Positions 17,286-25,122 of a stretch of 64,000 nt of DNA are shown here, in pieces; position 1 is the stretch's first letter; each line of letters begins with the position of its first letter. This DNA is from Flavicella sp965243265. GTDB lineage: Bacteria > Bacteroidota > Bacteroidia > Flavobacteriales > Flavobacteriaceae. Made by a program: the position numbers and the translations under genes. The stretch lies in the NCBI GenBank assembly GCA_965243265.1, contig CBDEUL010000005.1, forward strand, positions 442,625 to 506,624, in the 5' to 3' direction. The notes below the pieces were generated by a model. It ran no database searches and had not been told where the DNA came from. It worked only from the letters and a program-made list of their open reading frames with translations.

Positions 17286-17293
17286 TAAGTTTG
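17286..17293 (+). promoter_or_regulatory. Predicted -7 box upstream of the candidate RNA / recA leader
   Basis: TAAGTTTG is an exact match to TANNTTTG. No exact TTTG -33 box is present; a TGTTTT lies about 16-20 nt upstream. Transcription would start near 17299, about 190 nt before the recA ATG. Confidence 0.45.
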
Positions 17294-17298
17294 TAATT

Positions 17299-17410
17299 AC
17301 ATAATGTTTCTTCATTAAAAAAATAAAGATGGTTTTGTAGTTGGGAGGTTACTACAGAATATCGCAGGTTCTGTTTGTTTCTTTTTAAGAAGCATTCAGA
17401 ACCGTTTTTT
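17299..17410 (+). ncRNA. Candidate small RNA or terminated leader upstream of recA (about 110 nt)
   Basis: Bounded by a predicted -7 box (17286-17293) and a strong terminator-like hairpin ending in six T (17367-17410). Inside is a second hairpin: TGTAGT at 17336-17341 pairs with ACTACA at 17351-17356 and exposes the purine-rich loop TGGGAGGTT. No credible short open frame fills it. It could be an independent small RNA or a recA leader with attenuation. This is prediction only. Confidence 0.4.
17367..17410 (+). terminator. Terminator-like hairpin between bioA and recA
   Basis: Outer stem GGTTCTG/CAGAACC (17367-17373 with 17397-17403), inner stem GTTTCTT/AAGAAGC (17377-17383 with 17387-17393, one G-U pair), then G and six T. 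It lies 79 nt upstream of the recA ATG, so it cannot simply end recA or bioA, which has its own terminator. Confidence 0.7.
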
Positions 17411-17489
17411 AACAGATTTTTACTTTTAAAACGGAAGATATTTTTACTACTTTTACTTTCTAATTTAAAATTTCAGAAGCGATATAATT

Positions 17490-18500
17490 ATGGCAAACGA
17501 CACTAAAGAAAAAGAAGCAAAATTAAAAGCATTACAGTTAACATTAGATAAGTTAGATAAGACTTATGGAAAGGGGGCTGTAATGAAAATGGGAGATGTA
17601 GCTCATGTAGATGTAGAGGCAATTTCTTCAGGATCTTTAGGGTTGGATTTAGCATTAGGGGTTGGAGGATATCCTAAAGGTAGAATTATTGAAATTTATG
17701 GACCAGAATCTTCAGGTAAAACAACTTTAACTTTACATGCAATAGCAGAAGCTCAAAAAGCAGGAGGTATTGCGGCATTTATTGATGCAGAACATGCATT
17801 TGATCGTTATTATGCAGAAAGTTTAGGAGTAGATATTGACAACTTAATTATATCTCAACCAGATCATGGTGAGCAGGCTTTAGAAATAGCAGAGAACTTA
17901 ATTCGCTCAGGAGCAATTGATATTGTAGTAGTAGATTCTGTAGCTGCTTTGACTCCAAAAAGTGAAATTGAAGGAGAAATGGGGGATTCTAAAATGGGAT
18001 TACATGCCCGTTTAATGTCTCAAGCATTACGTAAACTTACAGGTACAATTAGCAAAACAAACTGTACAGTGTTTTTTATAAACCAGTTACGTGAGAAGAT
18101 AGGTGTAATGTTTGGAAACCCAGAAACGACTACTGGAGGTAACGCACTAAAATTTTATGCATCGGTTCGTTTAGATATTCGTAGAAGAACACAAATTAAA
18201 GATGGAGATCAGGTATTAGGAAACAGTACAAAGGTTAAAGTTGTAAAGAACAAAGTAGCACCTCCTTTCCAACAAGCAGAGTTTGATATTATGTACGGTC
18301 AGGGAATTTCTAAAGTAGGAGAAATTTTAGATATTGGAGTAAACTATGGAATTATAAAGAAAAGTGGTTCTTGGTTTAGTTATGGAGATACAAAATTAGG
18401 ACAAGGACGTGATGCAGTAAAAGGTTTGATAAAAGACAACCCAGAACTAGCAGAAGAATTAGAAGTAAAAATTAAGGAAGCTATTGAAAATCAAGAATAG
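17490..18500 (+). CDS. recA: Recombinase RecA
   Basis: Forms filaments on single-stranded DNA, catalyses strand exchange and normally promotes LexA-type self-cleavage. The 336 residues contain the Walker A motif GPESSGKT (71-78), the MAW region, loop L1 (SEIEGEMGDSKMGLHARLMSQ region), loop L2 with the NQLREKIGVMFGNPETTTGG-type segment, and the KVVKNKVAPPF strand. The C-terminal acidic tail is short. It has a 396-nt upstream region containing a terminator-like hairpin and candidate RNA. A terminator follows. Confidence 0.99.
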   Translation: MANDTKEKEAKLKALQLTLDKLDKTYGKGAVMKMGDVAHVDVEAISSGSLGLDLALGVGGYPKGRIIEIYGPESSGKTTLTLHAIAEAQKAGGIAAFIDAEHAFDRYYAESLGVDIDNLIISQPDHGEQALEIAENLIRSGAIDIVVVDSVAALTPKSEIEGEMGDSKMGLHARLMSQALRKLTGTISKTNCTVFFINQLREKIGVMFGNPETTTGGNALKFYASVRLDIRRRTQIKDGDQVLGNSTKVKVVKNKVAPPFQQAEFDIMYGQGISKVGEILDIGVNYGIIKKSGSWFSYGDTKLGQGRDAVKGLIKDNPELAEELEVKIKEAIENQE

Positions 18501-18527
18501 TTTCTAAAGCATATGAAGTCTATTAAG

Positions 18528-18563
18528 AAAGAGAAATAAGCAGTAGTTTATTTCTCTTTTTTT
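18528..18563 (+). terminator. Intrinsic terminator after recA
   Basis: AAAGAGAAATAA pairs with TTATTTCTCTTT around an 8-nt loop and runs into a T tract. It starts 28 nt past the recA stop. Confidence 0.8.
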
Positions 18564-18593
18564 TATACTTACATTCAAGCTTAAGAATAAAGG

Positions 18594-18601
18594 TATATTT
18601 G
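18594..18601 (+). promoter_or_regulatory. Predicted -7 box for the ABC ATPase gene
   Basis: TATATTTG is an exact TANNTTTG match, 34 nt before the GTG start at 18635. Confidence 0.5.
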
Positions 18602-18634
18602 TTATAGGGTTTTATTAATTTTTTTGAAGATAAG

Positions 18635-19612
18635 GTGTTAGTAATTAAGGAGGTTTCTTTTGCCTATGAAAAAAAAGAAGTTGTTAAAGGAGTCTCTTTT
18701 GTGGCTGACAAAGGTGAATATATAGCCATAATCGGAGAAAGTGGTTGTGGAAAAAGTACGTTGTTAGAAATAATTTATGGGCTTTTACATATTGAAAAAG
18801 GTACTGTTTTTTGGGAAGGAGAGAAGTTGTTGGGACCTAATTATTATTTAGTTCCAGGTGAGGCTTTTATGAAGTATTTACCTCAAGATTTTGACTTGAT
18901 GCCTTTTACAACTGTTGAAGAAAATATAGGAAAATTTCTTCCGAATAGATTTCCAAAAGAAAAGGCAGCAAGAATAGCCGAATTATTAGAAGTGGTAGAT
19001 ATGGTTCCTTTTGCTAAAGCGAAGGTTAAGAATTTAAGCGGGGGACAAAAGCAGCGTGTCGCATTGGCAAGAGTTTTAGCCAAAGAACCTGAATTGTTGT
19101 TGTTAGATGAGCCCTTTAGTCATATAGATAATTTTAGGAAAAACAATTTAAGGCGTAAGCTTTTCAAATATTTAAAAGAAAAAAACATAGGTTGCTTAGT
19201 GGCAACACATGATAGTACAGATGCTTTATCATTTGCTGATAAAATATTGGTAATGAAGGAAGGGGAGTTAGTAGCTCAAGACACTCCTGAATATTTGTAC
19301 AATAACCCTAGAACAAAATATATAGCCTCTTTCTTCGGAGATGTAAATGAATTGAGAGTATCTGATATTACTACGGATATTACAAATGATGATAAAATAA
19401 TTTTATATCCAGAGGAATTAAAAGTAGTAGAGAGCTCAGAAATTAAAGTAGTTGTTGTACAATCTTTTTTTAAAGAAGGTTGTTTTTTAATTGAAGCAGT
19501 TCTTTATGAAAAGCCGCTTTTTTTTAAGCACAATTTGGCGTTGAAAACAGGTGAAGAAGTGTTTTTAGAAATTTCTGAAAGACTGATTTCTAGAAGAGTG
19601 GTAACGAAATAG
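18635..19612 (+). CDS. ABC transporter ATP-binding protein
   Basis: A 325-residue ABC ATPase with GTG as the only good in-frame start (upstream codons to the promoter contain no ATG, GTG or TTG). Walker A is GESGCGKST (34-42), the Q-loop LPQDFDLMPFTTVEENI, the signature LSGGQKQR near residue 129, Walker B ELLLLDEPFSH and the H-loop VATHDSTDA. The last 100 residues form a TOBE-like beta extension, so it resembles importers for polyamines, spermidine or anions in the CysA/PotA group. No permease gene is adjacent, so the substrate is unknown. It converges on the pentapeptide gene with a 16-nt gap. Confidence 0.9.
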   Translation: MLVIKEVSFAYEKKEVVKGVSFVADKGEYIAIIGESGCGKSTLLEIIYGLLHIEKGTVFWEGEKLLGPNYYLVPGEAFMKYLPQDFDLMPFTTVEENIGKFLPNRFPKEKAARIAELLEVVDMVPFAKAKVKNLSGGQKQRVALARVLAKEPELLLLDEPFSHIDNFRKNNLRRKLFKYLKEKNIGCLVATHDSTDALSFADKILVMKEGELVAQDTPEYLYNNPRTKYIASFFGDVNELRVSDITTDITNDDKIILYPEELKVVESSEIKVVVVQSFFKEGCFLIEAVLYEKPLFFKHNLALKTGEEVFLEISERLISRRVVTK

Positions 19613-19628
19613 AAAGTTATAAGAAGAG

Positions 19629-20201
19629 TTATTCTATAGAAATTTTATATTTTTTTAAAAGCCCATGAATTTCTGATAGAGAAAACTTACTACCTGTAAT
19701 CTTATTATTTTCAACATCAATAGTATAGTTAATAGCACTTTTAAAATTGCATTTTTCTAAATTAGAGTTTGCAAATAAAGCATTTGTGAGGTTGCAGTTT
19801 TCAAATATAGAAAGGCTTATATCGGCTTCGGTAAAATCTACCTCTTGAAGGCTAGAATTTTTAAAAATAGTTTTACTCATTTTTACTTGGTAAAAAGAGG
19901 AATGATCTAGAATACAATTGTCAAATTGGATAGAAAATCCAAAGGGATTACAGTTTTCAAAATGAAGACCAAGTAATTTACAATCTTTAAAGAATATTTC
20001 TTGAAAGGAGGTGTTTGTAATTTTTGATGAGCTAAAATTACATTCAATAAATTCACACGCTATAAATTGAATTTTAGAAATATCGGTATTTGAAAAATCA
20101 CAATTGGTAAAAGTACAACACTCGTAATCTCCTTTTTGAATGCCTTTTTGAGAAAAGTTGATTTTATTAAAGCTTTCACTGTCAAAATATTCTTGATTCA
20201 T
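19629..20201 (-). CDS. Pentapeptide repeat protein
   Basis: A 190-residue protein built of repeated A(D/N)LXX-type units: CTFTNCDFSNTDIS, CEFIECNFSSSKIT, FKNSSLQEVDFTEADIS and FENCNLTNALFANSNLEKCNF. These are expected to fold as a right-handed quadrilateral beta-helix. There is no signal peptide, so it is probably cytoplasmic. It resembles the fluoroquinolone-resistance (Qnr/McbG-like) pentapeptide group only in general architecture; no specific role is claimed. It starts 11 nt downstream of the MscS gene and is probably cotranscribed. Confidence 0.88.
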   Translation of the reverse strand: MNQEYFDSESFNKINFSQKGIQKGDYECCTFTNCDFSNTDISKIQFIACEFIECNFSSSKITNTSFQEIFFKDCKLLGLHFENCNPFGFSIQFDNCILDHSSFYQVKMSKTIFKNSSLQEVDFTEADISLSIFENCNLTNALFANSNLEKCNFKSAINYTIDVENNKITGSKFSLSEIHGLLKKYKISIE

Positions 20202-20212
20202 GATAGAGTGTT

Positions 20213-21043
20213 TTAGTTCTTTTTTAAGTGAACATCCATTTGGGGAAAGGGTACCGTAATGTTATTCTCATTAAATTTCTGATAAATACGTTGTCTTAAA
20301 TCACTCTTTACACGTTCAATTCTAAACAATTCTTTGCTAAAGAATAACAAACTAAAATCTAAAGATGAATTTCCAAAATTGGTAAACCTACTTTCAATTT
20401 CATGTTTATTGATGACACTTGGGTGCTCTGACGCGGCTTCTTTTAATAGGGACATTACCAAAGGAACATCACTTCCATAGGCAACACCTACTTCTATTTT
20501 GAACAATGTTTTTTTTGTTTGGTTACTCCAATTAATGACTTTATTTGTGGTAATTAATGAATTGGGAATGGTGATAATAATTTGATTTCTATTCATCCCT
20601 TTTGAAGTTCGTAATCCTATTTCTTTGATGGTAACGATATCTCCATCAATATCTAAAATGTCTTCAACCCTTACAGATTGTTCAAAAAGTAAAATTACTC
20701 CAGAAATAATATCATTAAAGGTTTGTTGAAGTCCTAAACCAATTCCAACCAATAGAGCAGCAGAACTTGTTAAAAATAAAGTTAATTGCACTCCTACTGC
20801 GCTTAACATTAAGGCAGAAGATAAAACCCATAAGAAGTATTTTATCAGTTGAAAAACAGCATAAGAACTACCAGGGTCAATCTTATGACGATTGTATTTT
20901 CTGTCAATTCCTTTTTTAATTAACCATAAAATTAGCTTTGTAGCTAAAAATATACAGACTACCATTAATAAGTCAAGAACAAGAATTGAATGATCTTTAT
21001 AATCTATAAGTTTAAAGTTTAAAATGGTTTTTAATTGATCCAT
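20213..21043 (-). CDS. MscS-family mechanosensitive ion channel
   Basis: Small-conductance mechanosensitive channel that releases solutes on hypo-osmotic shock. The 276 residues contain about three membrane helices (about 23-45, 63-83 and 85-110). The third carries the Gly/Ala-packed pore pattern (SSAALLVGIGLGLQQTFNDI) and is followed by the MscS beta domain with VRVEDILDIDGDIVTIKEIGLR (split here only by description) and an alpha/beta C-terminal vestibule. Its promoter is at 21081-21088. A pentapeptide repeat gene follows. Confidence 0.93.
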   Translation of the reverse strand: MDQLKTILNFKLIDYKDHSILVLDLLMVVCIFLATKLILWLIKKGIDRKYNRHKIDPGSSYAVFQLIKYFLWVLSSALMLSAVGVQLTLFLTSSAALLVGIGLGLQQTFNDIISGVILLFEQSVRVEDILDIDGDIVTIKEIGLRTSKGMNRNQIIITIPNSLITTNKVINWSNQTKKTLFKIEVGVAYGSDVPLVMSLLKEAASEHPSVINKHEIESRFTNFGNSSLDFSLLFFSKELFRIERVKSDLRQRIYQKFNENNITVPFPQMDVHLKKN

Positions 21044-21080
21044 GGAATTTTATTTTGAGAGACTTTGGAAATTTGTTTTA

Positions 21081-21088
21081 CAAACTTA
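21081..21088 (-). promoter_or_regulatory. Predicted -7 box for the MscS gene
   Basis: Minus-strand TAAGTTTG, exact TANNTTTG, 38 nt before the ATG. Confidence 0.5.
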
Positions 21089-21127
21089 TTAAAATAGCTG
21101 TAATTAGAGCTATCCTTTATAGAATAG

Positions 21128-21160
21128 AAAAACCCTATTAAATTATTTAATAGGGTTTTT
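21128..21160 (-). terminator. Intrinsic terminator after trmB
   Basis: AAAAACCCTATTAAAT pairs with ATTTAATAGGGTTTTT, a stem of about 15 bp, with T runs on both sides. It lies 20 nt past the trmB stop on the minus strand. Confidence 0.85.
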
Positions 21161-21179
21161 CTATATGTGTGTTGTAAAC

Positions 21180-21851
21180 TTAATATTTTAATCTAAACTT
21201 TATATAAGTAATAGGTTTGTTTACTTCCAAATATTGTTTTTCGTAGAATGTTTGTGTGTTTAAAACAACTTCAGGTGCATGAGGGTTTGTGTAAATATCA
21301 TGGTGAGCGTACAAAATCTCTTGCTCTTGTCCATGAAGTAACCCGAGTGTATAACCGTGCATAAATTCACTATCGGTTTTTAAATGCACAATACCATCGT
21401 CATTTAAAATATGGTGGTATTTTTTTAAGAACTCCTCATTTGTCAAACGGTGCTTGGTACGTTTGTATTTTATTTGAGGATCTGGAAAAGTAATCCAAAT
21501 TTCGCTTACTTCGTTTTCAGCAAAACAAAAATCTACCAATTCAATTTGAGTTCTAATAAAAGCTACATTAGGTAGGTTTTCTTCTAAAGCAGTTTTGGCA
21601 CCTCTCCAAAAACGAGCACCTTTAATATCAATACCTATATAGTTTACGTTAGGATTCTTTTGAGCAAGGGCAATGGTGTATTCACCTTTACCACAACCCA
21701 ATTCTAGAACAATAGGATTGTCGTTTTTAAAAAACGCATTCCATTTCCCTTTATGAGGGAAATTACCTGTAACCTCTTCACGAGTAGGTTGAATAACGTT
21801 CGAGAAAGTTTCGTTTTCGTTAAAACGCTTTAGTTTGTTTTTGCTACCCAA
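21180..21851 (-). CDS. trmB: tRNA (guanine-N7-)-methyltransferase
   Basis: Forms m7G46 in the variable loop of tRNA with S-adenosylmethionine. The 223 residues carry the SAM motif VLELGCGKGEYTIALA near 49-64, the NYIGIDIKGARFWRGA segment, and the family signature SEIWITFPDPQIKYKRTKHRL-type stretch (WITFPDPQ with KHRLT). The C-terminus ends YIKFRLKY. It starts 9 nt after the DUF6341-like gene and is probably in one operon with it. A terminator follows. Confidence 0.96.
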   Translation of the reverse strand: MGSKNKLKRFNENETFSNVIQPTREEVTGNFPHKGKWNAFFKNDNPIVLELGCGKGEYTIALAQKNPNVNYIGIDIKGARFWRGAKTALEENLPNVAFIRTQIELVDFCFAENEVSEIWITFPDPQIKYKRTKHRLTNEEFLKKYHHILNDDGIVHLKTDSEFMHGYTLGLLHGQEQEILYAHHDIYTNPHAPEVVLNTQTFYEKQYLEVNKPITYIKFRLKY

Positions 21852-21860
21852 AAGAAAATA

Positions 21861-22070
21861 TTATTTAGGTAAATCTTCAGTTCCTTCCTTTTTAAATCGG
21901 ATAGATTCTTTCATCCAGTAACCCAATAAAACGAAAAAAACTGCAATAAAAGCAAAATTGATGATGTTAGAAGACCACCAGTTGTCTGTGAATCTAAATG
22001 AATCGAACGGAGCAAAAGCCACGTCTGTACAAAAATCTCCAATTGCTTTAAATATATTGTTTGCTATCAT
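21861..22070 (-). CDS. Small single-pass membrane protein, DUF6341-like
   Basis: A 69-residue protein with one strong membrane helix (about 36-52, FAFIAVFFVLLGYWM), a soluble N-terminal part with aromatic motif FRFTDNWWSSN, and a charged tail. It matches my memory of the DUF6341 family, found in Flavobacteriia beside trmB and a DUF6427-like gene. Function is unknown. It is divergent from the DUF6427-like gene; the short 41-nt gap holds promoters for both. Confidence 0.75.
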   Translation of the reverse strand: MIANNIFKAIGDFCTDVAFAPFDSFRFTDNWWSSNIINFAFIAVFFVLLGYWMKESIRFKKEGTEDLPK

Positions 22071-22091
22071 AACTTAATTATCTTTACGCTG

Positions 22092-22099
22092 CAAAAGTA
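22092..22099 (-). promoter_or_regulatory. Predicted -7 box for the DUF6341-like gene and trmB
   Basis: Minus-strand TACTTTTG, exact TANNTTTG, 22 nt before the ATG at 22070. On the plus strand a near-match TATCTTTA (22079-22086) could serve the divergent gene at 22112. Confidence 0.45.
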
Positions 22100-22111
22100 T
22101 AAAAAGTAACC

Positions 22112-23035
22112 ATGCTAGCCAATTTTTTTGAGAAAACAAAACCTATAAATAGTATTGTGCTTTTTGCAATGTATTGTTCTTTGTTTTTTGGAATGCTTTT
22201 TTTGAGAAGTGACATCAAAGAAGAAGATGGAGCTTTGGTAAATGGAGTGTGGGGATTCTTTTTAAATATGTTGCTTGTTTTTGCTTCGGGTGTATTGGTG
22301 ATGAAGTACAAACTGTCTAAAGATAATATGTATTTTTTATACATACTTGTACTTTTATATGGTTTTTTTCCACAGAGCTTATTGTATGGAAAATCATTGC
22401 TAATTTCTTTACTATTTGTGCTGTTTTTTGGACGTGTAGTTAGTTTAAGTAATCAAGGAGAAGATGTAAGTAAGCTTTTTGATAGTGGTTTAATAATTGG
22501 TGTGTGCTTTTTGTTAAACGGCTGGTTGAGTTTCTTTTTATTACCTATATATGCAGCCCTTTTGTTCTTTAATAAAGTAACAATTCAAAATTTTGTAGTT
22601 CCAATAATTGGAGCACTTACACCTGTGTTTTTATTTTTTACATATTGTTATGTATCGGATACGATGTTGTTTTTTGAAGAACAGATATCTTTTCATTGGA
22701 ATTATGAATTTGATCTATATACTACTTCAGTTAAAATAACATTTTGGATATTGGGAGCTTTGGTGACTATATCTTTAATGTCTTCTGCGTCCAAGGTTCT
22801 TTCCGTAAGTAACAAATATCAACATTACTGGTTGTTAATGTTGATGTGTTTGATAATTTGGATAGGAATATTTTTATTTACAGCAGTTGAGAGTAATGCT
22901 GAATTTGTGTATTTGTTTTTTCCCGTTTCTCTATTTCTTACCCATTTAATAGAAGATCAATCTAAAAGGTGGATGAAAGAACTTCTGTTGGGAGGTCTTT
23001 TAATAGGAGCTATAAGTAGCCTTTTATTTTTCTAA
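22112..23035 (+). CDS. Polytopic membrane protein, DUF6427-like
   Basis: A 307-residue integral membrane protein with about 9-10 hydrophobic helices and no signal peptide. It starts MLANFFEKTKPINSIVLF, has short polar loops, and ends in a hydrophobic helix. The pattern fits the DUF6427 family of Flavobacteriia, often located between DUF6341/trmB and a glycosyltransferase. The topology recalls membrane proteins of polymer or O-antigen metabolism, but no catalytic motif is visible. Its last 12 nt overlap the convergent GT9 gene. Function is unknown. Confidence 0.75.
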   Translation: MLANFFEKTKPINSIVLFAMYCSLFFGMLFLRSDIKEEDGALVNGVWGFFLNMLLVFASGVLVMKYKLSKDNMYFLYILVLLYGFFPQSLLYGKSLLISLLFVLFFGRVVSLSNQGEDVSKLFDSGLIIGVCFLLNGWLSFFLLPIYAALLFFNKVTIQNFVVPIIGALTPVFLFFTYCYVSDTMLFFEEQISFHWNYEFDLYTTSVKITFWILGALVTISLMSSASKVLSVSNKYQHYWLLMLMCLIIWIGIFLFTAVESNAEFVYLFFPVSLFLTHLIEDQSKRWMKELLLGGLLIGAISSLLFF

Positions 23036-24067
23036 GATTGTAAATACTCTTTCAGTAACTGTAGTTGGTTGTATGGTTTCCATTGCTTTTTCGTAACCAT
23101 CACATATTTTGTTTCCGTAAATAGAGCAAGGTATGTTAGGGTACTTTTCTAAATCAGGAAGTAAAGAATTTTCTTTAGGCTGATGAAAGGGAGTAAACCC
23201 AGCAAAAGGATGTGTGGTTCCCCAAATAGTAATTGTAGGAACTCCGAAAAGAGCACTAAAATGTCCGTTTCCAGAATCCATACTAATCATACAATCAAGG
23301 TTAGATATAATAATAAGCTCTTCCCTTAATTTAATTTTTCCGGCTATAGATGCAGTGTTAGGAAACTTATTTTCTAAAGAACTTAAGAGGTCGATTTCTT
23401 TTTTACCACCTCCAAAAAGTAAAACTTTATAATTCGTTTTTTTAGTGAGGATTTCAATACATTTTTCAATCAGTTCTAAAGGATATGTTTTTGAGTCGTA
23501 TTGTGCAAAAGGAGCAATTCCTATAAGTTTCGTGTTGACATCTATAGTACCTAATAACTTTTTGTTGTTTGTAGTTAGTTGTTGTTTTTCTAGAAATACA
23601 GGTTTTTCTAGGCTTATGTTAAAACCAAGTTTTCTAAATACATCAGCATAACGTTCGTGCGATGTTTTAAGTTGTTTAAATACCCTATTTTCAATACGAG
23701 TCAAAGCCTTTTTTTCAGCACGTCCCTTGTCAATATAAGCAGCAGGTTTAGAAGAAAAGAAGAAACGTAAAACTTTAGAACGCATTACGTTGTGTAAATC
23801 AGCAACAGCATCAATTTTTAGTGCTTTTAATTCTTTGTAAAGCTTGTATAAACCTAAAATTCCTTTGTGTTTGTTTGTTGTGTCGGCTGTATAAAAAGCA
23901 ACATTAGGAATGTTTTCAAAAATAGGTTTTAAAAAACCTTTGGAAAGCAAGGTGATTTTTACATCAGGGTTTTGAACAACAAAGTTTTTAATAACAGAAG
24001 CAGCCATTGCAACATCTCCCATAGCAGAAAGGCGAATGACTAATAAGTGTTTTGCTTTTTTTGACAT
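23024..24067 (-). CDS. Glycosyltransferase family 9 protein (ADP-heptosyltransferase-like)
   Basis: A 347-residue GT-B fold enzyme. The N-terminus HLLVIRLSAMGDVAMA is the GT9 signature for the first Rossmann domain. The C-terminal donor domain holds FGGGKKEIDLL, ISMDSGNGHFSALFGVPTITIWG (the S-D-S-G-x-x-H loop expected to bind the sugar nucleotide) and a final conserved cysteine pair region. It probably adds a sugar to the lipopolysaccharide inner core, at the cytoplasmic face. It has its own promoter and converges on the DUF6427-like gene with a 12-nt overlap. Confidence 0.9.
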   Translation of the reverse strand: MSKKAKHLLVIRLSAMGDVAMAASVIKNFVVQNPDVKITLLSKGFLKPIFENIPNVAFYTADTTNKHKGILGLYKLYKELKALKIDAVADLHNVMRSKVLRFFFSSKPAAYIDKGRAEKKALTRIENRVFKQLKTSHERYADVFRKLGFNISLEKPVFLEKQQLTTNNKKLLGTIDVNTKLIGIAPFAQYDSKTYPLELIEKCIEILTKKTNYKVLLFGGGKKEIDLLSSLENKFPNTASIAGKIKLREELIIISNLDCMISMDSGNGHFSALFGVPTITIWGTTHPFAGFTPFHQPKENSLLPDLEKYPNIPCSIYGNKICDGYEKAMETIQPTTVTERVFTILEK

Positions 24068-24087
24068 CGGTAAAAAGGTTTATCAAG

Positions 24088-24095
24088 CAAAAGTA
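24088..24095 (-). promoter_or_regulatory. Predicted -7 box for the GT9 gene
   Basis: Minus-strand TACTTTTG, exact TANNTTTG, 21 nt before the ATG at 24067. A plus-strand near-match CATCTTTG at 24135-24142 could serve the divergent exporter gene. Confidence 0.45.
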
Positions 24096-24161
24096 ATGTT
24101 TTGTATATAGATTATATAGCAGATATTTTATTAGCATCTTTGCATTTGAAATTTAGACCGT

Positions 24162-25067
24162 ATGAAAACAAGAAATTTTGCATTGTTAGCAGCTTTTAGT
24201 ACAGCAATTATTTATGGGGTTTCCTATACGGTTGCTAAAGATGTAATGCCGGTATTTGTAAAGCCTTTTGCTTTGATTTTTTTTAGAGTTTTAGGAGCCG
24301 CTGTTTTGTTTTGGGTTTCATCTCTTTTTGTCAAAAAAGAAACAATAGATAGAAAAGATTACCCTCGGTTATTTTTAGGAGCCTTGTTAGGAACCAGTTT
24401 AAATATGTTGTTTTTTTATAAAGGCTTGCAAGATACAACGCCCATAGTAGCATCGGCAATAGGAGTAGCTACTCCCTTAATGGTTTTTGTGTTTTCTTTG
24501 ATCTTATTAAAAGAAAGATTGATAGCTTCAAGAATTGTAGGTTTGTCTATAGGGCTTATAGGAGCCTTTGTTTTGATAACCTATAAACATGATTTAAGTA
24601 ATAATGAGAGTTCTATTTTAGGGAATTTTTATGTTTTTATAAATGCCTCTTTTTATGGGCTTTATTTGGTACTAATGAAAAAGATACTTCAAAAATACCA
24701 TCCTGTTAATGTGGTAAAATGGATGTATCTAGTAGGCGTATTTATAGTCCTTCCTTTCTCGTATTCAGAGTTGTGTGAAATAGAGTGGAAAGAAATGCCT
24801 CAACATATCTATTTTGAGTTGTTTTATATAGTAGTATTTGCAACATTTTTAAACTTTCTTTTCAATTTATTTGCACTTTCAAAATTAAAGCCAACAACAG
24901 TAAGTGTGTTCGTATATCTACATCCAGTATTTGCATCAATATATGCTTTAATTGTAGGGAGCGATTCATTATCATTTGTTAAAATAATTACAACACTATT
25001 GGTCTGTGTAGGGGTTTATTTGGTAACCAAACCAGCAGTTAAAAGCTCTAAAGGATTAAGAGAGTAG
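24162..25067 (+). CDS. EamA/DMT-family transporter
   Basis: A 301-residue membrane protein with ten predicted helices in two EamA repeats (about 5-140 and 155-290). Each repeat ends with the typical helix pair preceding VGLSIGLIGAFVLI and VCVGVYLVT. The segment VASAIGVATPLMVFVFSLILL is typical of DMT exporters. Such proteins usually export amino acids, nucleosides or other metabolites; the substrate cannot be told from sequence. It appears to be a single-gene unit ahead of yicC. Confidence 0.92.
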   Translation: MKTRNFALLAAFSTAIIYGVSYTVAKDVMPVFVKPFALIFFRVLGAAVLFWVSSLFVKKETIDRKDYPRLFLGALLGTSLNMLFFYKGLQDTTPIVASAIGVATPLMVFVFSLILLKERLIASRIVGLSIGLIGAFVLITYKHDLSNNESSILGNFYVFINASFYGLYLVLMKKILQKYHPVNVVKWMYLVGVFIVLPFSYSELCEIEWKEMPQHIYFELFYIVVFATFLNFLFNLFALSKLKPTTVSVFVYLHPVFASIYALIVGSDSLSFVKIITTLLVCVGVYLVTKPAVKSSKGLRE

Positions 25068-25068
25068 C

Positions 25069-25101
25069 TTGTAGTATTCTAGTATAAAAAGAGTAAATTT
25101 G
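25069..25101 (+). promoter_or_regulatory. Predicted promoter for the yicC-gmk-nadD operon
   Basis: TAAATTTG at 25094-25101 is an exact TANNTTTG match, 21 nt before the yicC ATG. A TTG at 25069-25071 lies 22 nt upstream and may be a weak -33 element. Confidence 0.5.
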
Positions 25102-25122
25102 CATAACTTTTAGAATAAAGAA

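Noticed and set aside
17157..17489. Riboswitch upstream of recA
   Set aside because: No aptamer consensus I know was seen; the structures present are better described as a simple hairpin and a terminator.
19629..20201. Qnr-type quinolone resistance gene
   Set aside because: Only the general pentapeptide architecture is shared; nothing in the sequence supports a gyrase-protection role.
22084..22344. 86-codon minus-strand frame opposite the DUF6427-like gene
   Set aside because: It lies opposite a convincing membrane-protein gene and across its promoter.
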